Below are positions 21,596 to 30,626 of a DNA stretch of 52,733 nucleotides, in pieces. Below the pieces are notes generated by a model that was not told the origin of the DNA, made no database searches, and was given only the letters and a program-made list of their open reading frames with translations. A program made the translations under genes and the position numbers. Each line of letters begins with the position of its first letter. Position 1 is the first letter of the stretch. Origin of the DNA: Fibrobacterota bacterium (GTDB lineage: Bacteria > Fibrobacterota > Fibrobacteria > UBA11236); NCBI GenBank assembly GCA_028287505.1, contig JAQBPN010000043.1, positions 1-52,733 on the forward strand, in the 5' to 3' direction.

Positions 21596-22711
21596 TTACC
21601 TGGGAGGCGGCAGCGAGGCTTTGGGAGGCGGAGGGAAAGCCCTACCCGGGACTCCAGGCAGGAAGACCTCGTTCTCCCCATCGGGCCAGCAAAAGCCCAG
21701 GGAGGGAGTGCAAGGGAAATGGAAGTACATCACCAGAGGGTCTTGCAGCGGGAACGTGGTCTGGTTTTTCTCAGGCTCGCGAGGACGTTTCAGCCTGGCA
21801 GTGGCCACCACCGTGACCCTGGGAACGAGTACCTTGGCAGGAGCGGAATCGCCGTTCGGGGGCGCGGTGATTTCCACATAGGTATTGATGATTTGCGTTA
21901 CGGCCAAGTCGGTGATGTACGGCATATCGGGATGGCTGGAAAAGCGCAGGCATACCGGTTTATTCCGTGATTTTTTCCAACGGCTCAGGCTGTCCCACAC
22001 AGCGCCCCGCGTCGGAACATTCTCCACGCCGGATTGGGTGCGCGCCGGATCCCGGAAGGAAAAAAAGGCGGGCATATCGTTGGCGCCGAATCCGGCCCGT
22101 ACCTGGAAGTCGCCTCCCAGCACATGCCGGTTGTTCAACTTCATCACGTACCGGCCGAAATAGTATTCGTCCCTCAGGGTCGTATCCTCGATGGTGGACA
22201 TGCGGCTTTTTTCGACGTTGGTGAAAGAGAAGTCCTTGGCCCTTTCGCCCAGGACCTTCTTCAGCAGGGAATCCGTCTTCATGCGTATCATGCGATCATC
22301 CAGGGGCTTGCCGTCCCGCCCCCACGTCGGCGTATTCCTGCGATAGTAGGAGAGTTCGGACGAGGGCCCGAAGTAATTGATTATGCCGCTGTCCCCGCCG
22401 GCGCTCCGATACTGGAAATTCCCCTTGCCAATTTCCATTTCCTGGGACCTGACGACGCCGAAAGTTCCGATGAATTGTTTCGCGTCCTCCCGGCTGAACG
22501 GTTTGGCGGAGATCTTGTAGACCGGCATCTCTACCGAAACATCCTTGCTTTTTTCCGGGCGCGCGGGAAGCTGGAACTGGAAGGAATACCCGCCGCAGCA
22601 AGGCTTGGAACTGCATGCGATGAAAACCGGGAACATGGCGGACACCATGATCATCACGGTTGAGGAAAGGGAGAGAGCCGGGCTGAAGCGGGCTTGGGGC
22701 TTATTGTTCAT
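21596..22711 (-). CDS. Predicted lipoprotein of unknown function
   Basis: A 371-residue protein with a signal peptide ending in a lipobox (FIAC, Cys33) and a second Cys pair just after it (KPCCGG). I recognise no domain. The middle part mixes charged helical stretches with beta-like segments (RVTVVATARLK; TDLAVTQIINTYVEI). The C-terminus is Pro-rich and contains two cysteines (FPCTPSLGFCWP). It is the last gene of a four-gene operon and overlaps the gene before it by 11 bp, so it should be made together with the DUF6345-like protein. Confidence 0.7.
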   Translation of the reverse strand: MNNKPQARFSPALSLSSTVMIMVSAMFPVFIACSSKPCCGGYSFQFQLPARPEKSKDVSVEMPVYKISAKPFSREDAKQFIGTFGVVRSQEMEIGKGNFQYRSAGGDSGIINYFGPSSELSYYRRNTPTWGRDGKPLDDRMIRMKTDSLLKKVLGERAKDFSFTNVEKSRMSTIEDTTLRDEYYFGRYVMKLNNRHVLGGDFQVRAGFGANDMPAFFSFRDPARTQSGVENVPTRGAVWDSLSRWKKSRNKPVCLRFSSHPDMPYITDLAVTQIINTYVEITAPPNGDSAPAKVLVPRVTVVATARLKRPREPEKNQTTFPLQDPLVMYFHFPCTPSLGFCWPDGENEVFLPGVPGRAFPPPPKASLPPPR

Positions 22712-23585
22712 AGACCGGAGTTCCCACCACGTAGACGTGCGTTACCGCCGCGCCATTTTCGGCCTTATTCATGTCCACATCCTGGAAGCTCTCCCGGCAA
22801 TAGTCGTTCTTGCCCCCGTTCGGCGGGGCAGACAAACATGCGATGATCACCCCTTTGTGGGTGGCCTCTTCGTATCTCCTCTGCGATTCCGCGAAAGCGA
22901 ATCCGAGGCTGTAGCCGGCATGGGTCCAGTCGTACCAGAACTCTTGGAACATGTTCAGGCTCCCGCTGAAGTCGGAAGTTATCGAACCGAAGCCCAGCAT
23001 GGCCTTCAAGCCCCTGAAGGCCGGTGACCAATAAAGGGCGCCTGATCCGGGGGTGTCGAAGGCGGAGCAGCTGTTGGCCCAGAACCAGCGGACGGCGCCA
23101 GCCCCGGCTTGGGAAGAGCCTGAGGCGGTATTGGCCGCGCCAAGCTTCAGATCATCCGGCAGGATATACCCATAGGAACCGCCCAATCCAAGGAAAAGGG
23201 ATCCTTTGCCCCCATGGCCCGCATAGAGCAGGAAATTGTTTTCCTCGCGGTGGGAGCCGGAACCAACGTTGACATCGGTGACATTGCTGCGGGTTACAAA
23301 GGTGTTCTCAAGCTGCTGGCCCCGGATGACGTTGATCGAGCCCGGAATACCGGCATGGCTGATGGGGAGCGCGCCAAGAGCGCCGGCGTAGAAGTTTTGC
23401 GCCAGACCGGTCATGTAGGTGAAATCCGCCATTCCGACCATACCTCCCGGGGTTCCATTCGAGGAGTAGAGGTTGATCGCATAGGTGCCGATTTTGAGGT
23501 CGTAGGGGGTGGGTGGCTGGGCCGATCCGTTCGGATGGAAGACAAGCAGCAACCATGCTGCGGCAATCGCTAGGGACTTTGACAA
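22701..23585 (-). CDS. Secreted DUF6345-like protein with a His/Cys pair
   Basis: A 294-residue protein with a signal peptide (1-22). NFLLYAGHGGKG (His124) and WFWANSCSAF (Cys173) are spaced like the catalytic pair of clan-CD cysteine peptidases (caspase/gingipain fold), and the following FRGLKAMLGFGSITSDF and later helices resemble DUF6345 proteins, which share that arrangement. This assignment is from pattern memory and is moderate at best. It could be a protease acting outside the cytoplasm or an inactive relative. It overlaps both neighbours (16 bp and 11 bp), placing it between two lipoproteins in one operon. Confidence 0.7.
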   Translation of the reverse strand: MSKSLAIAAAWLLLVFHPNGSAQPPTPYDLKIGTYAINLYSSNGTPGGMVGMADFTYMTGLAQNFYAGALGALPISHAGIPGSINVIRGQQLENTFVTRSNVTDVNVGSGSHREENNFLLYAGHGGKGSLFLGLGGSYGYILPDDLKLGAANTASGSSQAGAGAVRWFWANSCSAFDTPGSGALYWSPAFRGLKAMLGFGSITSDFSGSLNMFQEFWYDWTHAGYSLGFAFAESQRRYEEATHKGVIIACLSAPPNGGKNDYCRESFQDVDMNKAENGAAVTHVYVVGTPVYEQ

Positions 23586-24544
23586 GGAATTCCTCCCGTG
23601 GTGTCAAGAACCGGCGCTTCCCGCAAGGAGAGTAGAGTGGACATCTTTCCGGACCAGAGCGGATTGACCAATCGGAAAAATTGATCGTAGACAACCCCCG
23701 CCCCGACGGGGCGACTTATGTCTTCAAACATGATGTCGAAGATTTCCACCAAGCTTTCCTTTCCTTTGCCGTCCACGTCGGTCACGCGGAGAAGTCGCAA
23801 TGGATAAGCACCTTGCGGGATAGGACCAAGCTTGATGATCGCGCCCGGCTCCTTGATCCAATAATAAGGTGTGCCCGGAATATAGATACTAGTAGTCGAA
23901 TTTCCGCTGGTTGATGGTAATGCCTTTTGCAAGGTGTCGCTTCGTCCTTCGAAAAAATATACTGGTTTTTTCAAAAAGTATGTTTTTCCAGGAAAGAGCG
24001 AAACCGGACTCCGAAGGAACCGTTTCTGTTTCAGGGAGTACACGTAACCTATAAGTAAACACTGGGATTCTCCCGACTCCACCCGCATGGAGAAGGAAAG
24101 GGTATCGTCTCCGGGGATGGCCAGCGAATCCTTGAGCCGGTCCAAGGGAATGGGCAGCGAATCTCCCTCCGGAAATTCCCATTCCCAGGTTTTGATAGGC
24201 GCGATGGAAGGGATGCCGCCGCTTTTGTAAAAGGAGACTTTTCCGCGCACCTGGGCGGGAACCTGGCTGTTCCAGAAAAGCAGGCTCAAGGTCGAGTCCA
24301 TGCGGAAAAGGACTTGAACGTCATGACCGCAGGCTTCCGGCGGAGGCCAATTGGTGGTCGAGGAGGCGCCCGCCATATCATCGTCCGTGGGGAGTATGCT
24401 ATTCTCGGTGTCGACCGGGCCGGACCCCGGCGCAGGCTCGGAAAGGCAACCGGTCAATGCGCCGACGATCAGCATCAGAAGGGTCCATCGGGGGCTCGGT
24501 AACATAGAGGTTTCCCGGGAAGCCGTGCGAATCCGGATATTCAT
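23570..24544 (-). CDS. Predicted lipoprotein of unknown function
   Basis: A 324-residue protein with a signal peptide and lipobox LTGC (Cys33). After a Ser/Thr/Pro/Asp-rich linker (34-68) the sequence looks like two beta-rich domains; there is no recognisable motif. AAGGGG stands 6 nt before the ATG at 24544, which I prefer to an inner ATG at 24505 that would give a shorter n-region. It follows the TIGR02147 gene by 15 bp and overlaps the DUF6345-like gene by 16 bp. Its position suggests it works with the other two exported proteins. Confidence 0.72.
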   Translation of the reverse strand: MNIRIRTASRETSMLPSPRWTLLMLIVGALTGCLSEPAPGSGPVDTENSILPTDDDMAGASSTTNWPPPEACGHDVQVLFRMDSTLSLLFWNSQVPAQVRGKVSFYKSGGIPSIAPIKTWEWEFPEGDSLPIPLDRLKDSLAIPGDDTLSFSMRVESGESQCLLIGYVYSLKQKRFLRSPVSLFPGKTYFLKKPVYFFEGRSDTLQKALPSTSGNSTTSIYIPGTPYYWIKEPGAIIKLGPIPQGAYPLRLLRVTDVDGKGKESLVEIFDIMFEDISRPVGAGVVYDQFFRLVNPLWSGKMSTLLSLREAPVLDTTGGIPCQSP

Positions 24545-24559
24545 GGCATACCCCTTTGC

Positions 24560-25399
24560 TTAACGCGTGTTCGGAATCATCTGGAAAATCATGGTGCAGA
24601 CCTTGTCCGTGGTCTTGTCCTTGGAGGCCACCTGCTGCACTTCTTCCTGGAAGGCCGCGAATTTCTCGCGTATGGCTTTGAGGCTGGCGTCTGAAACGGT
24701 GATCACCTGGGTGTTGAAGGCCTTGAAGCCCTTGAATCCGTTCTTCACCAGATCGTCGCTGAGGTTGTGGATTTGCCGGTTGTACTCCAGAGCCACTTCC
24801 CCGCGAAAGGCCTCGCCGGAAACGAGATGGTTTTTGGACAAGACGTATCCGCTTTCGCTTTTCCGGATCAACTCCAGTTGCAGAAGCAAATCGATGGCCT
24901 CCTGGACCTGGTCCACGGTCAAAGGCGGGTTGATCTCCTTGGCAATGTCGGCGGTGCGGCCCTTCCTGTGATCCAGGCCGATATAGTTGAATACCACGGC
25001 GTAATACCACTTGGTGTAGTACTTATGCTGGTTTTCGCGGACGACCCAGGGCTTGGAGTTCCGGAACTTGGAGAGAAGGTCGAATAGAAAGTTGCGCTCC
25101 ATATCGGTTTTCGCCTGGTTATGCTGGACCAGCAGGTCGAAGTACTGGTTTTCCTTCTCCGTAAGCCCCATCGCGGCGGCGCAACGCACCCGCAGTTTCG
25201 GACCCATGTCCCGCTGCCCCTGGATCACCGAATACAGGATCCCCGTGGAGCCGAGATACTTCTGTGAGAAGGCCCGCTTGGAAAAATGGGGATTGCCTTT
25301 TTGTTTCCATTCCACGAAGTCCCCAAGGAAGACACGGTATTCCAGGTATTGGAACAAATCCGGCTTCGCCACTTGCGTCTTGGGCTGTAGAGTGATCAA
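24560..25399 (-). CDS. TIGR02147 family protein
   Basis: A 279-residue protein with the TIGR02147/DUF4423 layout: FQYLEYRVFLGDFVEWKQ at the N-terminus, an HTH-like segment with FSQKYLGSTGILYSVIQGQRDM, the middle KYYTKWYYAVVFNYIGLD, and a winged-helix-like part VDQVQEAIDLLLQLELIRKSESGYVLS. The family is strongly expanded in Fibrobacter and also occurs in predatory bacteria; members usually sit beside genes for exported proteins and are thought to be regulators. Start is TTG 25399, preceded by GGGAG. It is the first gene of the exported-protein operon and probably controls it. Confidence 0.88.
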   Translation of the reverse strand: MITLQPKTQVAKPDLFQYLEYRVFLGDFVEWKQKGNPHFSKRAFSQKYLGSTGILYSVIQGQRDMGPKLRVRCAAAMGLTEKENQYFDLLVQHNQAKTDMERNFLFDLLSKFRNSKPWVVRENQHKYYTKWYYAVVFNYIGLDHRKGRTADIAKEINPPLTVDQVQEAIDLLLQLELIRKSESGYVLSKNHLVSGEAFRGEVALEYNRQIHNLSDDLVKNGFKGFKAFNTQVITVSDASLKAIREKFAAFQEEVQQVASKDKTTDKVCTMIFQMIPNTR

Positions 25400-25529
25400 G
25401 GGCTCTCCCAGGTAATGCTTTGCTTCCGTATTCGACGTTTATTACGCTCCATTTTGTGAGCGCCAAATCGATGGAAAACTACTTCGCAGGGGCGAATTTC
25501 GCCAGGTTTGGAGGGGAAATAAATAAATA

Positions 25530-25553
25530 GGGAAGCGGTCTGGACCGCTTCCC
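25530..25553. terminator. Hairpin between the TIGR02147 promoter region and korB end
   Basis: GGGAAGCGGTC pairs with GACCGCTTCCC in a near-perfect inverted repeat. It lies 37 bp after the korB stop codon on the - strand and is followed there by TATTTATTTATTT, so it should end the korAB transcript. Confidence 0.7.
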
Positions 25554-25589
25554 TTTGGTTTCAAATCAATTAAGGCGGTTTATTCCGCC

Positions 25590-26593
<1,004 letters not shown>

Positions 26594-26597
<4 letters not shown>

Positions 26598-28486
26598 TTC
26601 TGGGTCTCCAAAATCCGATGCAGTTCCGATGCGAGATATGAAACTTTGAAGGGCTTGCCCCTCACTTGATTGATGCCCTGGATCTGAATGCCGAACGTGC
26701 CGCCCAGGAGCATTCTGAGCTGGCCCATGTTCAGTTCGGGAACGATGATGCGTTCGAAGCTGGCCAGTATCTCTCCGAGGTTCTTCGGGAACGGGTTCAG
26801 GTAATTCAGATGGACATGGCCGAGCTTGAGGCCGGCCTTGTTGCATTCTTCGATCGCCGTGGACACGGTGCCGAAGGTGCCGCCCCAACTGACGACCAGG
26901 GCGTCGCCGTCCTTGTGTCCGGCGATTTCCGCCAGGGGGATGTCATTGGCGATGCCGGCGATTTTGGCATGGCGCTCATTGGTCATGCCCTGATGGTTTT
27001 CGGGATCGTAGGCGACCGCGCCGGTATTGCGCGCTTTCTCCAGACCGCCGATGCGGTGCTCGAGTCCCGGCGTGCCGGGAATCGCCCACTTGCGCGCGCT
27101 GGTGATGGGGTCGCGGGCGTAAGCCTGGAAAGACTCGCCGGTGGCGGCGAGATTGGTTTTCATTTCCGGGATGGCCGCGTGATCCGGGATGAGCCAGGGT
27201 TCCGAGCCGTTGGCGATGTAGCCGTCGGAGAGGAGGACCACCGGGGTCATGTATTTCAGCGCGATGCGCGCGGCTTCCACGGCCATGTTGAAGCAATCGC
27301 TGGGGGACTTGGCGGCCAGCACGGGAAGCGGGCTGTCGCCGCTGCGGCCGAACATGACCATCAACAGATCCGATTGCTCGGTCTTGGTGGGCAGGCCGGT
27401 GGACGGTCCGCCGCGCTGTACGTCCACGATGATAAGGGGCAATTCCGTCATGACGCCCAGGCCCATGGCCTCGAGCTTCAGACAGATGCCGGGACCGGAG
27501 GTGGCGGTGACGCCCAGGCCGCCCGCATACGCGGAGCCGATGGCCGAGGCGATGGCGGCGATTTCGTCTTCCGCCTGGAAGGTGATGACGCCGAAGTTCT
27601 TGTGCTTGGAAAGTCCATGCAGGATGTCCGAAGCGGGCGTGATGGGGTAGCTGCCGTAGAAGAGCGGGCGCCCGGATTTCTGGGAGGCGGTGAGCAGGCC
27701 GAAAACCGTGGCCTCATTGCCGGAAATCTTGCGGTACTTGCCTTTGGGCAGGGCCGCTTTCTTGACGCGGTAATGGGATGTGAACAACTCCACCGTATCC
27801 GCGAAATTGTAGCCGGCCGTCAGAGCGCGCTTGTTGGACTCGGCGATTTCCGGCTTGTCCTTGTATTTGGTCTTGGCGCCGTACTTCTCATCCAGCCACT
27901 TGAGGGTGTGGTTGAGGGGGCGGTCGTAGAGCCAGTACATCATGCCCAAGGTGAAGAAGTTCTTGCAGAGTTCCGCGGACTTGCCTTTGAGGCCGGTTTC
28001 CTTGACCGCATTGATGGTCAATTCGGTGATGTTGGCCTTGATGACCCGGTAACCGTCGAGCGACCCATCTTCGAGGGGGTTGCTCTTCATCTCCGCCTTC
28101 TCGATGTCCTTTTCCCCGAATCCGGCTTCGTCGACGAGCAGGATGCCGCCTTCTTCCAGGTCGATGATGTTGGCTTTGAGGGCGGCCGCGTTCATGGCCA
28201 CCAGCACGTTGAGATCATCGCCGGGGGTTTTGATGTCCTGGGACGAGAAATGGATCTGGTAGGCGCTGACGCCCGCTACGGTTCCGGCCGGGGCGCGGAT
28301 TTCGGCGGGAAAATCCGGCATGGTGGCCAGATCGTTGCCGAAAATGGCGGATGCATCGGTGAATTGGGTGCCCGTGATCTGCATGCCGTCGCCGGAATCG
28401 CCGGCGAATCGGATGGTCACCGAGTCTACATCGATGTGGGATTTTTCGTTCGGAAAGATCGGGATGTTATGCACGTCTGTCGACAT
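26594..28486 (-). CDS. korA: 2-oxoacid:ferredoxin oxidoreductase, fused gamma-alpha subunit
   Basis: A 630-residue protein. Residues 20-200 form the gamma domain, starting with TIRFAGDSGDGMQITGTQF; the alpha pyrimidine-binding domain follows (SYPITPASDILHGLSKH, FQAEDEIAAIASAIGSAYAGG, TATSGPG), then the C-terminal domain II near 500-620. This gamma-alpha fusion is the KorA form found in two-subunit enzymes. With KorB it gives a CO2-producing or, with strong reductant, CO2-fixing 2-oxoglutarate step. There is no separate ferredoxin-like delta subunit, so an external ferredoxin must serve. Its presence beside an aerobic respiratory chain suggests an oxygen-tolerant version, as known in mycobacteria. 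Confidence 0.93.
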
Positions 28487-28681
28487 AATTTGGAACGGCT
28501 CCAGATGCGGGGATTTTTGTCATTGAGTCCGGGTGTAAGATAACAAAAGCCGGCTTTTTTCTCTCGCCAAATATCGGGAATTTGGGCGGTTTCGCGAAAG
28601 TGTCCAAGGCATTTTCGGACCTGAAAAGTAAGGTGACGAGAGCGTCCGGTTACGTGGGGCCGACCTGCGCCCTTCGCAAGA

Positions 28682-29728
28682 TTATTTCCTGAGGGAGTCG
28701 ACTTCGCGCACCAGACTCGCCGGTAACCACTTCATGATACCCTTATACCCCGGCGAATACCATGTCGCCAAATGCCGTTCCAGCGATTCCCGGCGTTTTT
28801 GGGTGGCGTCGATCTTCGCCAAATTGCCCACTGAGCTCAGATAACCCAACGGGAGGTAGGCCGGGAAGGGGTAATTCCGCCCTAATCCCTCGTATTCCGC
28901 AAGCAACGCTTCGTGAAGGCGCCGGGCCGAGTCCAGGTCACCCTGGCGATACCGGAAATCCGCCAGCATCTGCCGGTAGGCCCGATTGCCGGGATAACGC
29001 GCCAGGAAGGCCTGGATCGGTTGCGTCCCCGCATCGTACCGGGCGGCATCATAGTGGATCCACAGCAGGGAGGTCCGTAGGATTTCCCCCAGGTACCGGG
29101 ACTTGGGGACGGCGCCTTCCAACCGGCGCAGGGGCCCCTCTTTGTCGGCCGTGACGAAAGGGAGCCAGTCCACGCCTTTGAGAAGCGCCGCCTTATAATA
29201 ATCGTAGAGCGCAATCGCGGCCGCGGCCTCCGCGCGGTCGGAGAGCGGGCGCAAAAGTCCCACCGCTTTCCGTCCCAGGCGCGCGGCGCGGATGCGTCCG
29301 CCGGTCATGCTGGCCACGTAGCTGAGTTGAAGTTCGGAAAGGCCGCGATAGAGAGGGTAATTCCCATCCCGCAGGAATGCGGAAGCGGCGGTATCGGAAG
29401 CGCGATCGAGCCGTTCCCACATCGCCTGGGCGGCGAAGAGGGCGGCGGTGTCCCCCAGATCTTCATATCGGTTGATGCGCACCAGTCCCCGGAAATAGTC
29501 GCGTGCGGGACATGAGGGCAGGGCGGAGAGAATGCTGTCGGCCGTGTCATATTCGCCGCGGTAAACGCGGTCGAGGGCGAGCAGGATGGCGGTGTCGTGG
29601 ACCGGTTCATACAGACTGCCGGAATGGACGGAATCGGGGGAAACGCGGGCGTCCACGGAGAGACTGAATGCCAGCAGGCCCGATAGCAGAAGAAAAACCT
29701 TCGCGACCCGGCCCGCGGTCGGCGCCAA
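28682..29728 (-). CDS. Secreted helical-repeat (TPR-like) protein
   Basis: A 348-residue protein reading from TTG 29728: a signal peptide (VAKVFLLLSGLLAFSLSVDA) and then helix pairs with TPR-like spacing, for example LALDRVYRGEYDTADSILSAL, and near the C-terminus FRYRQGDLDSARRLHEALLAEY. No enzyme motif. Longer readings start at ATG 29803 but would begin 2 bp from the divergent aroD start and lack a ribosome-binding site, so I favour the shorter one without being sure. It is transcribed alone, away from aroD. Probably a periplasmic or outer-membrane scaffold protein. Confidence 0.7.
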   Translation of the reverse strand: MAPTAGRVAKVFLLLSGLLAFSLSVDARVSPDSVHSGSLYEPVHDTAILLALDRVYRGEYDTADSILSALPSCPARDYFRGLVRINRYEDLGDTAALFAAQAMWERLDRASDTAASAFLRDGNYPLYRGLSELQLSYVASMTGGRIRAARLGRKAVGLLRPLSDRAEAAAAIALYDYYKAALLKGVDWLPFVTADKEGPLRRLEGAVPKSRYLGEILRTSLLWIHYDAARYDAGTQPIQAFLARYPGNRAYRQMLADFRYRQGDLDSARRLHEALLAEYEGLGRNYPFPAYLPLGYLSSVGNLAKIDATQKRRESLERHLATWYSPGYKGIMKWLPASLVREVDSLRK

Positions 29729-29804
29729 TGTGTCGACTACTGTATATTTGAGATGGAAAAGGTGAGGGCCGGGGTTGGATACTAATGTAAATTTGGAAGG
29801 CATC

Positions 29805-30626
29805 GTGGGTGAAAGTACAAAAAACCGATTTGGGGCCAGAATCATCGGCATCGTAACCGCCTCCAATCGGACCGATCCCGCCATTTGGGAAGCCTTGGCG
29901 GATTGCGATATGGTCGAACTGCGCGCCGACGGATTCGAACGCTCCACCATCCCCGGAGAAGCCCGTGAGTTCAGACGGGAATGCCTGCGAAGATTCGGCC
30001 CTTCCATGGAGACTCTCCTGACCATCCGCTTGAAACGCGACGGAGGCGCCTGGCCGGATTCGGAAGCGCCCCTGCGCGAGGATGTCTGGCAATCCTTGGG
30101 CCTGGACGCGAAGGATCCCGCTTGCGATTGGGTGGATGTGGAGGTCGAGGAAATCGCTTCCTTGTCCGTCCGCGCCAAATCCCTGGTCTCGTCCGGGTCC
30201 GCCAAACTTCTCCTGTCCCATCATGATATGCGCAGAAGCCTCCCTCGGGAAGGCCTGCGCAACCTGATGCATGAAATGCAATCCCATCGGCCCGCCGGCA
30301 TGAAGTTCGCCATGACCTGCGGCGGACGGGAAGAACTTTTGGATTTGCTCGCCTTCGCCCGGGAAGTGGCCGCGGCCACCTCCAACGGCTGCGTGCTTTC
30401 GATGGGCCGGACCGGTCGGTCCAGCCGCGTGTTGGCGCCCCTGCTGGGCTGTCCCTTGACCTACGGATATCTGACCGGGGGCGCGGTGGCCCCGGGTCAA
30501 CTGTCGGCGCGCGAGCTGCGCAATTTCTACCATGACCTTCCCCCGGAATCCGGGGATGCGGAAATCGATTCCCGTTTGTTGGATTGGGCCGAGGCCCGCT
30601 TCGAGGGAGATATGCTTGCGGATTAA
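29805..30626 (+). CDS. aroD: 3-dehydroquinate dehydratase, type I
   Basis: A 273-residue type I enzyme of the shikimate pathway that dehydrates 3-dehydroquinate through a Schiff base. The motif VELRADGFE, the catalytic His in LLLSHHDM, the Schiff-base Lys in AGMKFAMTCGG and the late LSMGRTGRSSRVLAPLLG with PGQLSARELRNFY are all present. GTG 29805 is the likely start because GGAAGG (29795-29800) precedes it by 4 nt; a TTG at 29775 has no such site. The last codons overlap the start of the outer-membrane protease-barrel gene by 11 bp, an unexpected partner for a metabolic enzyme. Confidence 0.88.
   Translation: MGESTKNRFGARIIGIVTASNRTDPAIWEALADCDMVELRADGFERSTIPGEAREFRRECLRRFGPSMETLLTIRLKRDGGAWPDSEAPLREDVWQSLGLDAKDPACDWVDVEVEEIASLSVRAKSLVSSGSAKLLLSHHDMRRSLPREGLRNLMHEMQSHRPAGMKFAMTCGGREELLDLLAFAREVAAATSNGCVLSMGRTGRSSRVLAPLLGCPLTYGYLTGGAVAPGQLSARELRNFYHDLPPESGDAEIDSRLLDWAEARFEGDMLAD

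Noticed and set aside
21439-21816. 125-codon + strand frame
   Set aside because: Its second half is antisense to the lipoprotein gene and turns Pro/Arg-rich; the first half has no recognisable motif and starts with TTG.
28545-28558. Palindrome AAAAGCCGGCTTTT upstream of korA as a terminator
   Set aside because: It lies in the leader region of korA rather than after a gene; the stem is short with no loop, so an operator by chance is as likely.
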